This document shows positions 20,881 to 32,179 of a stretch of DNA of 64,000 nt, piece after piece. The DNA lies in assembly GCF_029962835.1 (NCBI RefSeq), contig NC_080585.1, positions 60,499,443 to 60,563,442 on the forward strand, read 5' to 3'. Position 1 is the stretch's first letter; every line of letters starts with the position of its first letter. Under the pieces are notes generated by a model that was not told the DNA's origin, searched no databases, and saw only the letters and a list, made by a program, of their open reading frames with translations. This DNA is from Magnolia sinica. Lineage: Eukaryota > Streptophyta > Magnoliopsida > Magnoliales > Magnoliaceae. Made by a program: the position numbers and the translations under genes.

Positions 20881-22498
20881 AACGAGCATCCTCTTCGATG
20901 AAGGTCAGATCACAAGGTGTTACCTTCTGCTCTTTCAGCGGCTGATGCTTCTGGCGTGGGCTTTCCGAGCTCTATTTGAGTCGCCTCCCCCAACAAGCCC
21001 ACCGAAGATCGTATGAATTTCCCCGAATGGTTTGTTGTTGATTGGTTGCTCGTTCTTCCTTTTTACTAACATATTCGTCTAGGTGCCTGTTATGGATGAG
21101 AGCTTCGATTTCCTCTTTCAAGTTTAAATAGTCGCTAGTTGAGTGGCCGTGGTCTCAGTGAAAATGAAAGTACTTTCGCTTGTCTTGTAAATCCACGTCT
21201 GATTTCATCTTGTTCGGCCATTTGAGGATACGTTTGTCTCTGACTTCCTGAAGGACCTGCTCGACCATTGCATCGAGGTGGGTGTATGAACTGAACCTAC
21301 AATCAGGTCATCTGCTTGAGCATTGGCCTCGCTATTGGTCGAGGTCGGTTCCTCCTTGGGCCGTTTTTCCTTGGCTGAGCTTTCCTTGCACCGAGCCTCT
21401 CTCCGCAGGCCAACGACTTCCTCCTCGTTGGCGTATTTCTGGGCTCTGTTGAGGAGGTCGGTCATCGTTGTGGGAGGGCTCTTGTCGAGCGAAAAGAGAA
21501 ATCTTCCTTCTTTCAGTCCTCCCATCATGGCAGTCAGGGCAATATCCTCCGAATGCGCTTGCACTTGCATCGTTTCTAGGTTGAATTGGTTGATGTAGTC
21601 ATTGAGTAGCTCACCTTCTTTCTGAACGATGTGGAGGAGATGGGAAGCCGATTCGAGGCTTCCTTTCCTTCCGATGAAGTTGGTGATGAAGGCTTTACTG
21701 AGCTACGTGAAAGAACTAATTGATTACGGTTTCAGTTGTCGAAACCATTTTCGAGCTGCTCTTGCCAGAGTTAGTGGAAACGCGCGGCACATGACTGCGG
21801 TTGATGCACTGTACAATTCCATCCAAGCCCTGAAGGATTCTAAGTGCTCGGCAGGATCAGTGGTCCTGGAGTACGGGGTGATCTGACGCATACGGAACCT
21901 TGGTGGGAGTTGCGCATGCATGATGTTGACAATGAACAGAGGCTCGGTTTCTTCTAGTATTGCCTCCACCGAGGTCGGGACATTTGATCGGTAAGTTGGC
22001 CGTATGTCGCCAATCTGACCTCGTAGGTCATTGAGCTCGGCTTCCCAGGGGTCGCCGCTTTCAGCTATGGCCTCCACGGCTGCCTTAGGTGCCTTGTCGT
22101 TAGGTGCCTTGTCACACTTTTTTTCGTCTAACTCGTGATGCTTGAGAAGGTACCGGCCTTGATGTTTCGTGCTGTCGGCTCTCGTGGGAATCAGCAGGTA
22201 CGTCGAACGGCTCGAGGAGCTCTTGAATCGTCAGTCCCACCACTGGCTTGTCCCCTTGTGTGGGGTGGGGTTGTAGCCGTTTCAATAGCTACTTTATAGA
22301 ATTCATGTTATTATTCAACATCTCAACTTGTTGCTCGAGAGAGATGAGTCGTCCTCGATTCTGAGATCGTTGCGCCGGCCCTATGGGCGCGGAATCAGCC
22401 TGTAGCTGGGAGGAATCCCGGTGGCTGGCAGATTGGTCCGGCAGCGCGAGATCGGGCGCAACAGAGGAGGTGGGAGCCTTCTTCTTTCCCTTCACCAT
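20881..22498 (-). pseudogene. Gag of Tat element
   Basis: Minus-strand start MVKGKKKAPTSSVAPDL at 22498 follows the primer site by about 45 bases. A coiled segment (ISLEQQVEMLNNNMNSIK) precedes the retrotransposon gag domain: DPAEHLESFRAWMELYSAS, AFPLTLARAARKWFRQLKP (21724-22077), then IALTAMMGGLKEGRFLFSLDKSPPTTM and RAQKYANEEE (21205-21570). These are the usual Tat gag blocks. Frameshifts separate the pieces. A zinc knuckle was not recognised. Confidence 0.78.
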
Positions 22499-22534
22499 TG
22501 TCGAGATATGGTGGGATGAGAACGACTTTCAATG

Positions 22535-22558
22535 TCATTCCCACATACAGTGCCAAAT
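22535..22558 (-). other. Primer-binding site region of Tat element
   Basis: On the minus strand, ATTTGGCACTGTATGTGGGAA follows the LTR end TGCATCAACA. It resembles the TTGGCGCCGTCTGTGGGAA-type leader seen in many Tat elements, with changes. The tRNA was not identified. Confidence 0.5.
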
Positions 22559-23930
22559 TGTTGATGCAGAAATTTGGTTAACCCCTTCTGGACCTATTTA
22601 CTTGTGCAAGGAACGGACAAGGAAGACCTTGGCTAGTGCAGGGGACCCTCCGATGCCTAAGTCAGGAAAGGGATCTGGATCTAGTTGACGATTGAGAGTT
22701 TAAGGCTAAAGATAGTGCATACCTCTCACCATTACTGGTACCTCTACTTATAGTTTCGGAGAGGCGGTGGTGTAGAGGCGATCTACCTACTTAGTAGGTG
22801 TGTATTGTAGAGGGGTTCAAATCCTGGACTAGTAGGAGGATGTTCTGAGATCCTTGGCGAGGATTTCAGGATTCTGAGCGTGTCACAAATATCCTCCGAG
22901 ATCTTTGGTGAATACCTCGGGCGGATCTTCCTTGGATGAGGCTTGACTCCTCGGAACCATCGAACCATCAAAGACATGCAGTGGGAGGCTGATGTGGTTT
23001 TGGCCGACTTGGGCATGCTGACCTCGGCATGTCGACCCGGGCTTGCTGATCCGGATAACGCCGACCTGGGTCATGCCGACCTGCCTTCCTAGTCAATTAG
23101 GAAGACGGGCTCCTGACGAACTCTGGAGATCTTGGAGTCGACGGAGGTGGTGCTCTTGCGGGCATGTCACTTTGTAGAGTTGTACACGAGCAGACTTAGC
23201 TTGGTAACTCACTCGACTCGGCTCGAAAAAGCTCGACTCAGCTCAGATCGAAACGCTGTTCGAACAGAGTCGAGCCTTTTTTTGGGAGCTCGGAACAGTT
23301 CGAGTCGAGTCCGAGCTGGACCTAGCTCGACACAGCTCGACTCGGTATTGAGCTCGACTCGACTCGACTCGGATCAAATTTAAGTGGGTATATAAGGTTT
23401 TTTTTTATAAAAAAAAAACCCTCATTTCGCCCTACCCTACCCAGCAAGCAGCAACTCAGCCCTAACCCATTTCTTCGCCCAAATCGTCCAAATTGCCCTA
23501 CCCAAACCCAAATCGGTCGTCCGTTCTCCATAACCCGACGAAATCCCTTCTTCCAACATCTGTCTAGACGATCTCCTCTCTTTGGGTGAGTCATCTCCTC
23601 CACTCTCCATTTTTTCCGGCGAAAACTTGGCTCGAACTCGGCTCGCATGGGACCGAGCTGCTGGCCGAGCCGAGCACGAGTCTCTGTTCCAAGCTCGAAG
23701 GCCAAGCCAAGCCGCGCACGAGCTGAGACTCGAGTTGTCCGAGTCGAGCACGAGTTGGGCAAATCTCAGCTCGACTCAACTCGTGTACACCTCTATCGCT
23801 TTGTCACAGATTGAGAGTTGGGAGCGGGCCCTCATAGGATCCGAGCTTCATGTTAGTCTTTCGCAAGGCTGAACTCACAAGGTTCCGACTTGACCTTTCA
23901 TTATAGGTCAGTCCATTTTTTCCCATAACA
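22559..23930 (-). repeat. 5' LTR of Tat element, enlarged by an insertion
   Basis: It is collinear with 8669-9424 but 1372 bp long. The excess is a hAT-like insertion at 23175-23795 plus its 8-bp duplication. Removing these gives about 743 bp. It starts TGTTGATGCAG and ends CCCATAACA. Confidence 0.85.
23175..23795. mobile_element. Non-autonomous hAT-like element, 621 bp, in the LTR
   Basis: The ends are TAGAGTTGTACACGAG and the inverse of TAGAGGTGTACACGAG. The flanks are TCACTTTG (23167-23174) and TCGCTTTG (23796-23803), an 8-bp target duplication with one mismatch, as expected for hAT transposons. The interior is rich in CGAGTCGAG and AGCTCGACTCG subrepeats in both orientations, giving high folding potential. 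The apparent long ORFs inside (about 23322-23872) are by-products of these repeats; no transposase is present. Confidence 0.78.
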
Positions 23931-25011
23931 TATATAAAGTTATAAAACAAATCAAATAATTAATAATGTCTAATTGAAACCACAGTCACAACTCACTAGT
24001 AACTTAAATAAAAGAAAAGAAGTCACATCTCACGAGTATGAAAAGAAATAAAAATTCCACAGGTTAAGAGTATTAAGTACGATATAGATGTCATCTATAC
24101 AAAGAGGGGTTTTCTGAAAACCCTCTTCCAAAACCCTTTTTATTTTTAGTTTTAAAGGTTTTTTAGTGTGTGAGCTTCACATCAACTTTAACAAAGGATT
24201 ACCACCATTTTAAGTGAAAGTAAACATAAAAAGGTTTGGTTTTAACTTTAATTTTTTAGGGTTTTTTTTTAAAAATATTTTTATGTTGTGAATTTTACAC
24301 AATTTTTAGAAAACAAAACTTAAAAAAAGAAAAGAAAAAAAAACAATGTAACATATGTTACAAATGCTACACACTACATAGCTGTAGCATACACTACGAC
24401 CCCTGTAGCGCATGCTATAGAGGATTTACGATATTTAGCTACGCTACATAGCGTACACTACTGCTATGCTACGAACACAATTTGAAACAATGAAATCAGC
24501 TAATCTGAATACTAATGATCAGAGTGATCAAGGATCATAATGATCCAACTGCCCGATCGAAGGATCCACACTATCCAATAGTCTGATCATCATGTCATCG
24601 TGATTCAATGGTCAAAACTCCTTAAATAAGTAGCTCGCATGCATCTTCCTGGTGTAGGGTCTTCAAAGATGCACAATCATGCATGTAGAGTCTTTAAGTC
24701 CTTAGTGCGGCCCACCCAGGCCCATGTACAAGTCATCAAGCCAAAGTGAAGGTTGGGCCAATCTCCTCCTCCTCTGGTATGCTCAAAATGGCCAAATGTT
24801 CTCATCACCTACGCCACGTGTGCATTGTTGGGCCCGCCTCGGATTACGCCAATGATAGCAACTTCCAAACCATGTATCTCAATGGGGCGTGCCGCGCGAA
24901 GTTGGAATCGTAGTGCCTACGCGGTTGCCAAGGTATAGGTCTAGAGTCGTTGCGGTACTAAAACAAGGCTCTCGATTGGTGCTTGCCGATCTGATCCGTC
25001 TGGAGCGTGCT
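23931..25011. other. Intervening repeats: A/T-rich stretch, GTAGC-rich piece, LTR fragment
   Basis: 23931-24330 is A/T-rich without recognisable content. 24330-24492 contains alternating TGTAGC and GCTACA motifs and ends AAACAATG, similar to the end of the element at 50138-50730, so it may be a fragment of the same family. 24500-25011 resembles the LTR at about 54780-55056 (GATCAT and CATCTTC..GTGTAGGGTC motifs in the same order), so it is probably a fragment of a related LTR. No coding region was recognised. Confidence 0.45.
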
Positions 25012-27042
25012 TGTAAGACCCGTGTCCTAATCCTTACTGTTCCGTTGGCTTCCGCGGTCCTTCCGGTCAAATTCTGTCAACCTTCGTACCACACCTGGTG
25101 TTTGCACACGATCCTAGGCCAGGTTCCGCGCACCGATGACGGCTTGATCCGAAAGTTGTATCATAGCGACCGCTCCGTCGCTGCGATTCCAACGCCGCGT
25201 CTTGTGCGTCAAACCGACGCTTAGATCATAAGTTGGGGACTATGCATTATTATGACCATGGACCGCGTATTGCGGGGCCCACCTATTCCATGTGGCACTA
25301 ATTTCTAGGAAATTATGAGAATGATGTCATCACCCTACCCTAGCTATAGTCACCCTACCCTAGCTATAGCCACCCTACCCTAGCTATAGCCACCCTACCT
25401 ACCCCTATCCCTCTTACAAGCATTTAATGCTAGCCACCCTCTCTTACAACTCATCATTACCTACCTAAGCTACTCTCCCTCTCTCTTATCTCTCCCTCTC
25501 TCCTTTATTCCTTCATATTTCTTTCAAGCAAAAAAAAAATCCATACGTGAAACCCTCTCCCATTTCTCCCAAGCTACTTGTGTGGCCCACCTTTCCCACC
25601 CCTTCATCTCTCATCTCAACCATCCATTTCCCATCTTCCTCCATCAAAGAGTAGCACAAGGAGCTAAGGAAGCCAAGGGAGCAAGAAGATCAAGTGGTGG
25701 GTGTTGGATAGGATAGTTTTTGATGTTTTTAAGATGGGCCAAGTGAGGCCAACCGATCAATGGTTTGGATCTCGCTTTGGACCCTAAGATGTGGCCGATG
25801 GCCCACTTGGATCATCATGATCATTCCATGACGGGGCCATCCTCCATGGACCCCATCATGATGTTTATCTTCTTGTATAATTAGGGTCATCTAGACCGTT
25901 TAATTTGGTGGAGAAGGGATCTCCACCGTTGGATTTAATTTTCATGGGCCACATAAAAGGGGACCCACTTGATGTATGATTTAGTGCAAGGGAGGGCCCA
26001 TAGTGCCGGGGTCCCTCCATCACACGGTCTCACTCTCTATCTCTCTCCCTTTTTATTTTATTTTTATTTCATTTTATTTTATTTTGTTGTAAGATGATGA
26101 GGTTGTGTGGCCCACTTGAATGGACCCCACCATAGGGTATGTATTCCATCCAAATCACCTACAAGTGGGGCCCACTTTGTGTGTAATATCCACACCATTT
26201 TCCATGAGGTGGCCCACCTAAGCAGGGCCCACCCCTAATTTATTTTCAAGACGCTGGACGTTTTGGAAAAGAAAAAAAAAAACATAAATATTAGCTTGCC
26301 ACGGGGGTTGTCCCCTCATGTAGGCCCCACCTTGATGTATGTATTAAATCCACACCATCCATTCCCTTCCCAAGCCCTTTTTAGCCGTTGACCTGAAAGA
26401 AGGGACCCATCAGACCTTTAGGCGGGCCATACCATACCAAAAGGTGGTTTTCACCATTGAAACCTCCCCTGATGGGTTGTACACTGGAATATGTCCAATA
26501 TTGGACTTGTTTTGCTCGTGGTGAGCCATGGAAGAACGCTGGACTGAGTATCAACACAGTAGCCGTTGCTGCTGTGTGTCAGAAGGCAGCAGCGCTGCCT
26601 GCGCCAGCAGCGTCCGGGCGGACGGACGTACCAGCAGCCCTCACGGCTGTAACCGTGGGCCCCACCGTGATGTTTATATACCATCTAAACCGTGCATAGG
26701 GTGGGCCACTACCTGACGTGGGTCCACCCCAAAAATCAGCTCGATCCAAGACTCAGATGGCCCACACCATAAGAAACAGTGAGACTGGACTTCCACCTTT
26801 GAGATCCTTCTGGGGCCCACAGAAGTTTTGGATCAGAGTGAAACTTGTTTTCACCGTTTATCTTGGCCCATGTGACCTTATCAACGGGTTGGATGACATA
26901 AAAGCATTACGGTGGGCCCCACATGGAGCCCACATTGATGTATGTGTTTCACTCCCACCGTCCGCCCGGACGGTGGACGTGGAGCCACTGTGATGTGTGT
27001 GGGCCCACTGTGATGAGTGTGTGGGCCCACTGTGATGTGTGC

Positions 27043-27052
<10 letters not shown>

Positions 27053-27095
<43 letters not shown>

Positions 27096-27170
27096 TATAT
27101 ATACATGTATTATGTATATATATTATATACTATATACATATTATATACTACATTATATGTATATATTTTT
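27053..27170. repeat. (TA)n and TATATAC-rich low-complexity tract
   Basis: A GTGTGTG run leads into (TA)n and imperfect TATATACTA repeats. The 3' LTR has the matching tract at about 35966-36080 with fewer TA units. Confidence 0.8.
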
Positions 27171-27179
27171 TTTACTAAT

Positions 27180-27590
27180 GTTGAGGCCCGTGATTTAGGC
27201 CCACTTCAGTACTTGTGACCCATGGTTGAGGCCCACTTTGATGTATATAAAAGGCCCATGGGTCGAGGCCCATTTGATGTAATGGGGCCAATGAGTTGAG
27301 GCCCATTTGATGTGCACATGGGGCCCAATTGGTGAGGCCCATTTGATACATATAAGGCCCAGGTGAGTAGACCCATTTGATGTACATATGGAGCCCAACT
27401 GTCGAGGCCCATTTGACACGTGTAAGGCCCATAAGCTTAGGCCTATTTGATATTTTATGAATCCCCAGGGTTATAGCCCATTGCAATGTACATAAGGCCC
27501 ATTGGTGTGGCTCACTTAATGAATATAAGGCCCATGTGACTTGGCTAATTTGATGTATTTAAGGGCCCAATGGATGTACCTAAGGTCCAT
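27180..27590 (+). repeat. Degenerate ~40-bp array with GAGGCCCATTTGATGT core
   Basis: About ten imperfect units, each with GAGGCCCA, TTTGATGT(A) and AAGGCCCA, occur in tandem. The same array is in the 3' LTR at about 36090-36500. It accounts for the apparent overlapping ORFs with repeated QMGL or SNGP residues, which are not genes. Confidence 0.75.
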
Positions 27591-29014
27591 TGCAATGTGT
27601 GATCCCAAAATAGCTTATGATATGATATTTGTGGCAGTCGTGCCTTGGGAGCAATGTCGGTTTGACGTCCACATTGTAAGTATAGTGTGGTTAAATGTCC
27701 GCATTATGACTTTCCCTTGGGTCCACTGTTAGGCCCATATGTGTAGTGTGTAGGCCGTCTAGGCCCATCTTCATTATGAACATCATCCACCCCATATAAC
27801 ATATTTAATTCCATGATTCATGATCATATGCATCATACGTATGCTTGATATGAGAAATGACTGATCATAGCATAGCCTTCGGGCAGATTGTTTAGGGGCC
27901 CCGTACAAGGGTGTTGCCCTACATGAGCGCACGATATGCGCGAGATTGCTGCATGACTGGATAGTGTGATTCATGCATTCGCATTGTGTGATATGGTTAC
28001 TGTACGCCCTAGCGACATCAGGGCCGTAGCCTCCACAGACGCATCGTGGTTGGCAGGATTGGATACCGGAAATACTGTTCTACATGGGGTGCGATAGATA
28101 TCCCTGGGTGAAAGTCCCTAAACCCTTATGGTACCAGGAGGTTGCTCCAACGTCTAGACCGAGTGGATGCATGAGCGCTGATTGCCGATTACCAGACGGT
28201 TGCGCTTTCCACTGTGTCGTGGTCGGTTGAAAGGGGGTGCGGCCTTACCCGCCCGAGAGTAGGGGGCAATGCTAGGCTGAGTCTGACCAGCTCGAGGAAT
28301 GGGTCCGCTATTGACGAGCCGAGCCCGATATTGGCAGGCGGATAGTGAGGTCTTTTCCACTCACCTTATTGCGCGCGATGGGGCGGCAATCTGGCTTGGA
28401 GTGTACTAGACCCCGGTGATATTCCAGATTTGAGCCGTATTGACATGTGGACTTAGATGAGAATTTGTATGCTTGACTTGCATTTTACATTGCATGGCCT
28501 TGGTATGGCCGACATCATTCTTGCACCGCATGGCCTTGGTACGGCTAATGGGATTCTTGGCATTCATCAGCATGTTCCGCATTACTCTGATACTGCATAG
28601 CTGTATTACCACCTTGAGCATACACTTTCACCACCCTCTAAGCTTTCTATAAGCTTATGACCACTGATGCGTGTAGGTGACGGTAGGATGCTGAGGCTTG
28701 GACGCGTGGCTGATCTTCTCTTGGAGTTTTGGTCTATCTTCATTGTATTTCCCTTATGCTCATTGTACCTGTAAAGTTTTTGATTATAGTGGAAATGTGA
28801 TGAATGTTTTTGGTTGTGTTTGTGGGTTATGCCTTTGGTTATGCTTATTACGAATCAAACTGATGTGGAAAATCCTCCTTGTAGCATTCCAGGATCGGAA
28901 CCTGGCGAATGGGCGTCGGGAGTCGAGAATGGGGTTCTACGGAGGCTGTCGGCGCCAGATTCGGCGATCGGAAATTTTGTGAGCCGGTTTCCGAGTTTGG
29001 GGCGTGACAGAAGT

Positions 29015-29026
29015 TGGTATCAGAGC
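29015..29026 (+). other. Primer-binding site, initiator tRNA-Met type
   Basis: TGGTATCAGAGC starts five bases after the LTR end. It is the perfect plant consensus for priming by initiator tRNA-Met. Confidence 0.92.
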
Positions 29027-29183
29027 ATAACTCGGGAATAACCAAAAACAACATTACATATCTGCTATGAATGATTCAAGTCCTAAGTTCGGGTAGCCTA
29101 GCGATCCTTTATTACCGATCCTTAACGAGTGTGCCTTCGAGAGTTTCAAAGTTGATAGGCACCTTCGCTCTTTTCTGTAGGAT

Positions 29184-30440
29184 ATGGCGCGCAGGAGAGT
29201 GACCCGATCGACTCCCGCTCCACCACCTGCGGCTCCCGCACTACCACCTACGATCCCTGCTCCTCCACCCGAGATCCCTACTTCCCAACCTGAGGATGCC
29301 GCCCATCTACCAGGGATTCATGCTGCCCAGCCTATGGGTGCAGCTCCTCCACCAGAGACCGGTACGGAGCCGACCGTATCTGTGAGTGCTTCTCAGTTAC
29401 AGCAGATGCTGCAGGCTGTGACGGCCGCACTTCAGGGGCAGGGCAGACCCCCAGTTGTTTCACCAGCACAGGCTGAGCAGGAGCGCTCGAGTGCCCTCCT
29501 TCGAGAGTTTCGACGCCTTGATCCTCCGCATTTCCAGGGTGAGCCAGACCCGACCGTAGCTGAGAGGTGGCGCGCCGATGTAGAGAAGATATTTGAGACG
29601 ATGGGATGTGCGACTGAGCGGCGAGTCCGATTAGCCGCATTTCTTCTCCATGGTGAGGCTGAGCACTGGTGGATGTCAAGGATGGCTCAGCCCGATTTTG
29701 TTTGGACTTGGGAGGATTTTGTGGATCGGTTTGACCGAACAGTATTTTCCCGATCACATCCGACGGCCGAGCGTTGGAGTTTGAGGCCTTGGTGCGGGGC
29801 GATATGACAGTGGCTCGATAGCGCTGTCTAGATTTGCACCTTATTTAGTGGATGATGAGGAGCGGAGAGCCCGCCGATTCGAGGCGGCTTGCGTTACGGT
29901 CTTCGAGGCCGTGTTATTGGGCACGAGCTCCCTACCTTCGAGGAAGTGGTGCGGAAGGCCCAGATTTTTGAGGTGAGTGGGACGGCTCTCGGTCGATCGC
30001 GGTCGGAGGAGGGGCCGGAAGAGGCGAGCTCCTTCCCGGTGATACGCAGCAGAGTCGACCTCAGCAGAGGCGCACAGGTCGCCCGGCCTTCCGAGCGCAG
30101 AGCACTAGCAGCACCTCCGGCACCACCTCAGAGGTTCTCCGGCACTTGTTTTAGGTGCGGTGCGGCAGACACCGTATGTGGGAGTGTCCTCGTCCCCAGC
30201 AGGAGAGAGGTCCACAGCAGCCTCCACCACCGCGGCAGCAACAGAGACCCCCACAGCAGCAACGACAACAGCAGCAGCGACAGCAGCCTCCACCACCGAG
30301 ACCACCTCAGCAGCAGCATCAGCACCAGCCTCCGAGGCCGCAGCAGCAGAGGCAGCAGTTTCGACCGCCTCAGCGACAGCAGCAGCAGCAGCATGCTCAG
30401 AGAGGACAGGCACCTCCTCAGCCGACTCAGGCTCGCTTCT
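29184..30440 (+). pseudogene. Gag of Tekay-like element
   Basis: The ATG at 29184 opens a Pro/Ala-rich N-terminus, then the gag domain LDPPHFQGEPDPTVAERWRADVEKIFETMGC and AAFLLHGEAEHWWMSRM (to about 29740). The frame shifts around 29760-29890. The following block (GLRGRVIGHELPTFEEVVRKAQIFE) is read from 29889. Near 30150 the zinc knuckle C-F-R-C-G...H-R-M-W-E-C is split by a 1-base shift, so CFRCG and HRMWECP lie in different frames. After it comes a Gln/Pro-rich linker (CAG/CCT repeats, 30190-30400). Not functional as written. Confidence 0.82.
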
Positions 30441-32179
30441 ATGCGGCCCAGCAGGATCCTCAGTCATCTGGAGGAGTCGTTGAGGGTATACTTCTTGTAT
30501 CTACATGCATTGCACGTGTGTTGTTTGATTCTGGTGCATCGCATTCTTTCGTGGCCGAGAGTTTTTGCCGATTGACTGGTTTACCGTTGGAGTCTGCTCG
30601 TGAGGGGTTGACAGTATCGACTCCCTTGGGGAAGACTGCAGTGTTGGGCCGATTTTGCTTGTCTTGCCCCGTTCTGGTTGGGGATATGTTTTTGCCTGCC
30701 GACCTGTTTGCTTTGCCTATGTCCGAGTTTGATGTCATCCTGGGCATGGATTGGCTTGCCGAGTATCACGCCATATTGGATTGTTCCGCGAGGACAGTCA
30801 CGTTTTGTATACCTGGCTTGCCGCAGTTCCAGTTCATTGCTGAGCCCAGAGGAGAGTCGTTGTCTTGTTTGATGTCTTGTGCCATAGAGGAGCCTTTAGC
30901 GGTAAGCGTCGACCAGTTGCCTGTGGTTTGCGATTTTCCCGATGTGTTTCAGGAGATTCCGGGATTACCGCCTCGTCGACTCACCGAGTTTCAGATTGAT
31001 CTCGTGCCCGGTACTGCGCCTATTTCAAAGGCCCCATATCGTATGGCACCGTTGGAGTTGCGGGAACTGCAGAAGCAGTTGGACGAGTTGCGCGAGTTAG
31101 GCTTTATCCGTCCGAGCAGTTCGCCGTGGGGAGCGCCGGTACTCTTCGTGAAAAAGAAGGATGGCTCGTTGAGGCTCTGCGTAGATTACCGCGAGCTCAA
31201 CAAGGTCACGATCAAGAACAAGTACCCGCTCCCGAGGATTGATGATTTGTTTGATCAGCTGCAGGGTGCACAGTTCTTTTCGAAGATTGACTTGCGTTCC
31301 GGTTATCATCAGATTCGGGTCCGAGAGGAGGACATTCCGAAGACAGCATTCAGGACGCGTTATGGTCATTTCGAGTTTCAGGTCATGTCCTTCGGACTGA
31401 CCAATGCGCCAGCAGTGTTCATGCAGTTGATGAACGAGGTCTTCCGTCCGTATCTCGATCAGTTTGTTGTAGTCTTCATCGACGACATTCTGATTTATTC
31501 GAGGACTCGTGAGGAGCATGAGCAGCATTTGGAGGTTACATTGCAGACCCTCCGCGCACACCAGTTGTATGCGAAGCTGGAGAAGTGCGAGTTTTGGCAG
31601 GAGGAGGTGAAGTTCCTCGGTCACGTGGTGACGAGGGAGGGTGTCGCAGTGGACCCCTCGAAGGTGGAGGCAGTGCGTCAGTGGGGCCAGCCCACGACTG
31701 CGTCCGAGATCCGTAGTTTCCTTGGTTTAGCGGGCTACTACCGGCGTTTTATTGATGGCTTCTCTCGTATTGCAGCCCCGTTGACCAGGTTGACCCGGAA
31801 GGGCGCAGAGTTTATTTGGAGTGACGCCTGCGAGCGAGCATTTATGGAGTTAAAGGACCATCTGACGTCCGCTCCTGTCCTCACTCTTCCCTCTGGGAGT
31901 GACGGATTTATTGTGTTCACCGATGCCTCGCATATTGGTTTGGGTGCTGTCCTGATGCAGCACGGTAGACCTGTAGCCTTCGCGTCTCGCCAGCTCAAGA
32001 TCCATGAGCTGAACTACCCCACGCATGATTTAGAGTTGGCTGCAGTTGTTTTCGCACTAAAGGTGTGGAGACATTATCTCTATGGGGTTAGGTTCGAGCT
32101 CTTTTCTGATCATAAGAGCTTGAAGTACCTCTTCTCACAGTCTGAGTTGAATATGAGGCAGAGGTGCATGGAGCTCTGA
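30440..32179 (+). pseudogene. Protease, reverse transcriptase and RNase H of Tekay-like element
   Basis: One long open frame (from 30155 to 32179) covers protease with [12 protein letters not shown] at about 30520-30545, RT with [17 protein letters not shown] (about 31150), [12 protein letters not shown] (about 31390) and the intact FIDDILIYS box (about 31475-31500). RNase H follows with [14 protein letters not shown] at about 31914. All catalytic aspartates I looked for are present. The frame ends prematurely at 32177 (MEL stop), where a 2-base loss interrupts the usual MELLKDYDF; a second single-base loss follows near 32210. Protease to RNase H is thus nearly intact but uncoupled from integrase. 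Confidence 0.88.

Larger units (their letters stand above)
8669..23930 (-). mobile_element. Tat-lineage (Ogre/Retand-like) Ty3/gypsy element, inactive, with nested insertions
   Basis: Read on the minus strand the order is 5' LTR (23930-22559), primer site, gag, protease, RT, RNase H, a second archaeal-type RNase H, integrase, a long 3' region with an opposite-strand ORF, polypurine tract, 3' LTR (9424-8669). The second RNase H between RNase H and integrase is the hallmark of the Tat lineage. Both LTRs begin TGTTGATGCAG and end CATAACA. The flanking pentamers (AAGAT left, TATAT right) do not match, so no target duplication is visible. A second gypsy element (14070-18503) and a small hAT-like element (23175-23795) are nested inside. 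All reading frames are broken. Confidence 0.85.
25012..29009 (+). repeat. 5' LTR of Tekay-like element (4.0 kb)
   Basis: It starts TGTAAGACCCGTGTCC and ends GGGGCGTGACA. It includes a triplicated CACCCTACCCTAGCTATAG motif (about 25330-25385), a (TA)n tract (about 27053-27090), a GGCCCA repeat array (27180-27590) and a CAGCAGCG-rich stretch (26580-26640). Against the 3' LTR I counted four substitutions in the first 600 bases, plus homopolymer changes. It holds a segment of about 55 bases (CTCACGGCTGTAACCG onward, about 26640-26693) missing from the 3' LTR. Confidence 0.9.

Noticed and set aside
23322-23872. Several long overlapping ORFs in both strands
   Set aside because: The CGAGTCGAG subrepeats of the hAT-like element lack stop codons by composition; no transposase or other domain is visible.
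8669-23930. Treating the plus-strand ORFs at 9761-11823 as an independent host gene cluster
   Set aside because: They lie between the integrase and polypurine tract of one retroelement and match its known antisense-ORF slot.
24330-24492. Complete hAT-like element
   Set aside because: Only a right-end-like AAACAATG is present; no matching left end or 8-bp duplication was found.
27195-27486. Overlapping minus-strand ORFs with repeated SNGP/QMGL residues (also at 36085-36394)
   Set aside because: They arise from the GGCCCA tandem array of the LTR, are open in three frames at once and have no family features.
30105-30467. Ala/Glu-rich minus-strand ORF opposite the Gln/Pro linker
   Set aside because: Shadow of CAG/CCT-rich gag linker sequence on the other strand.
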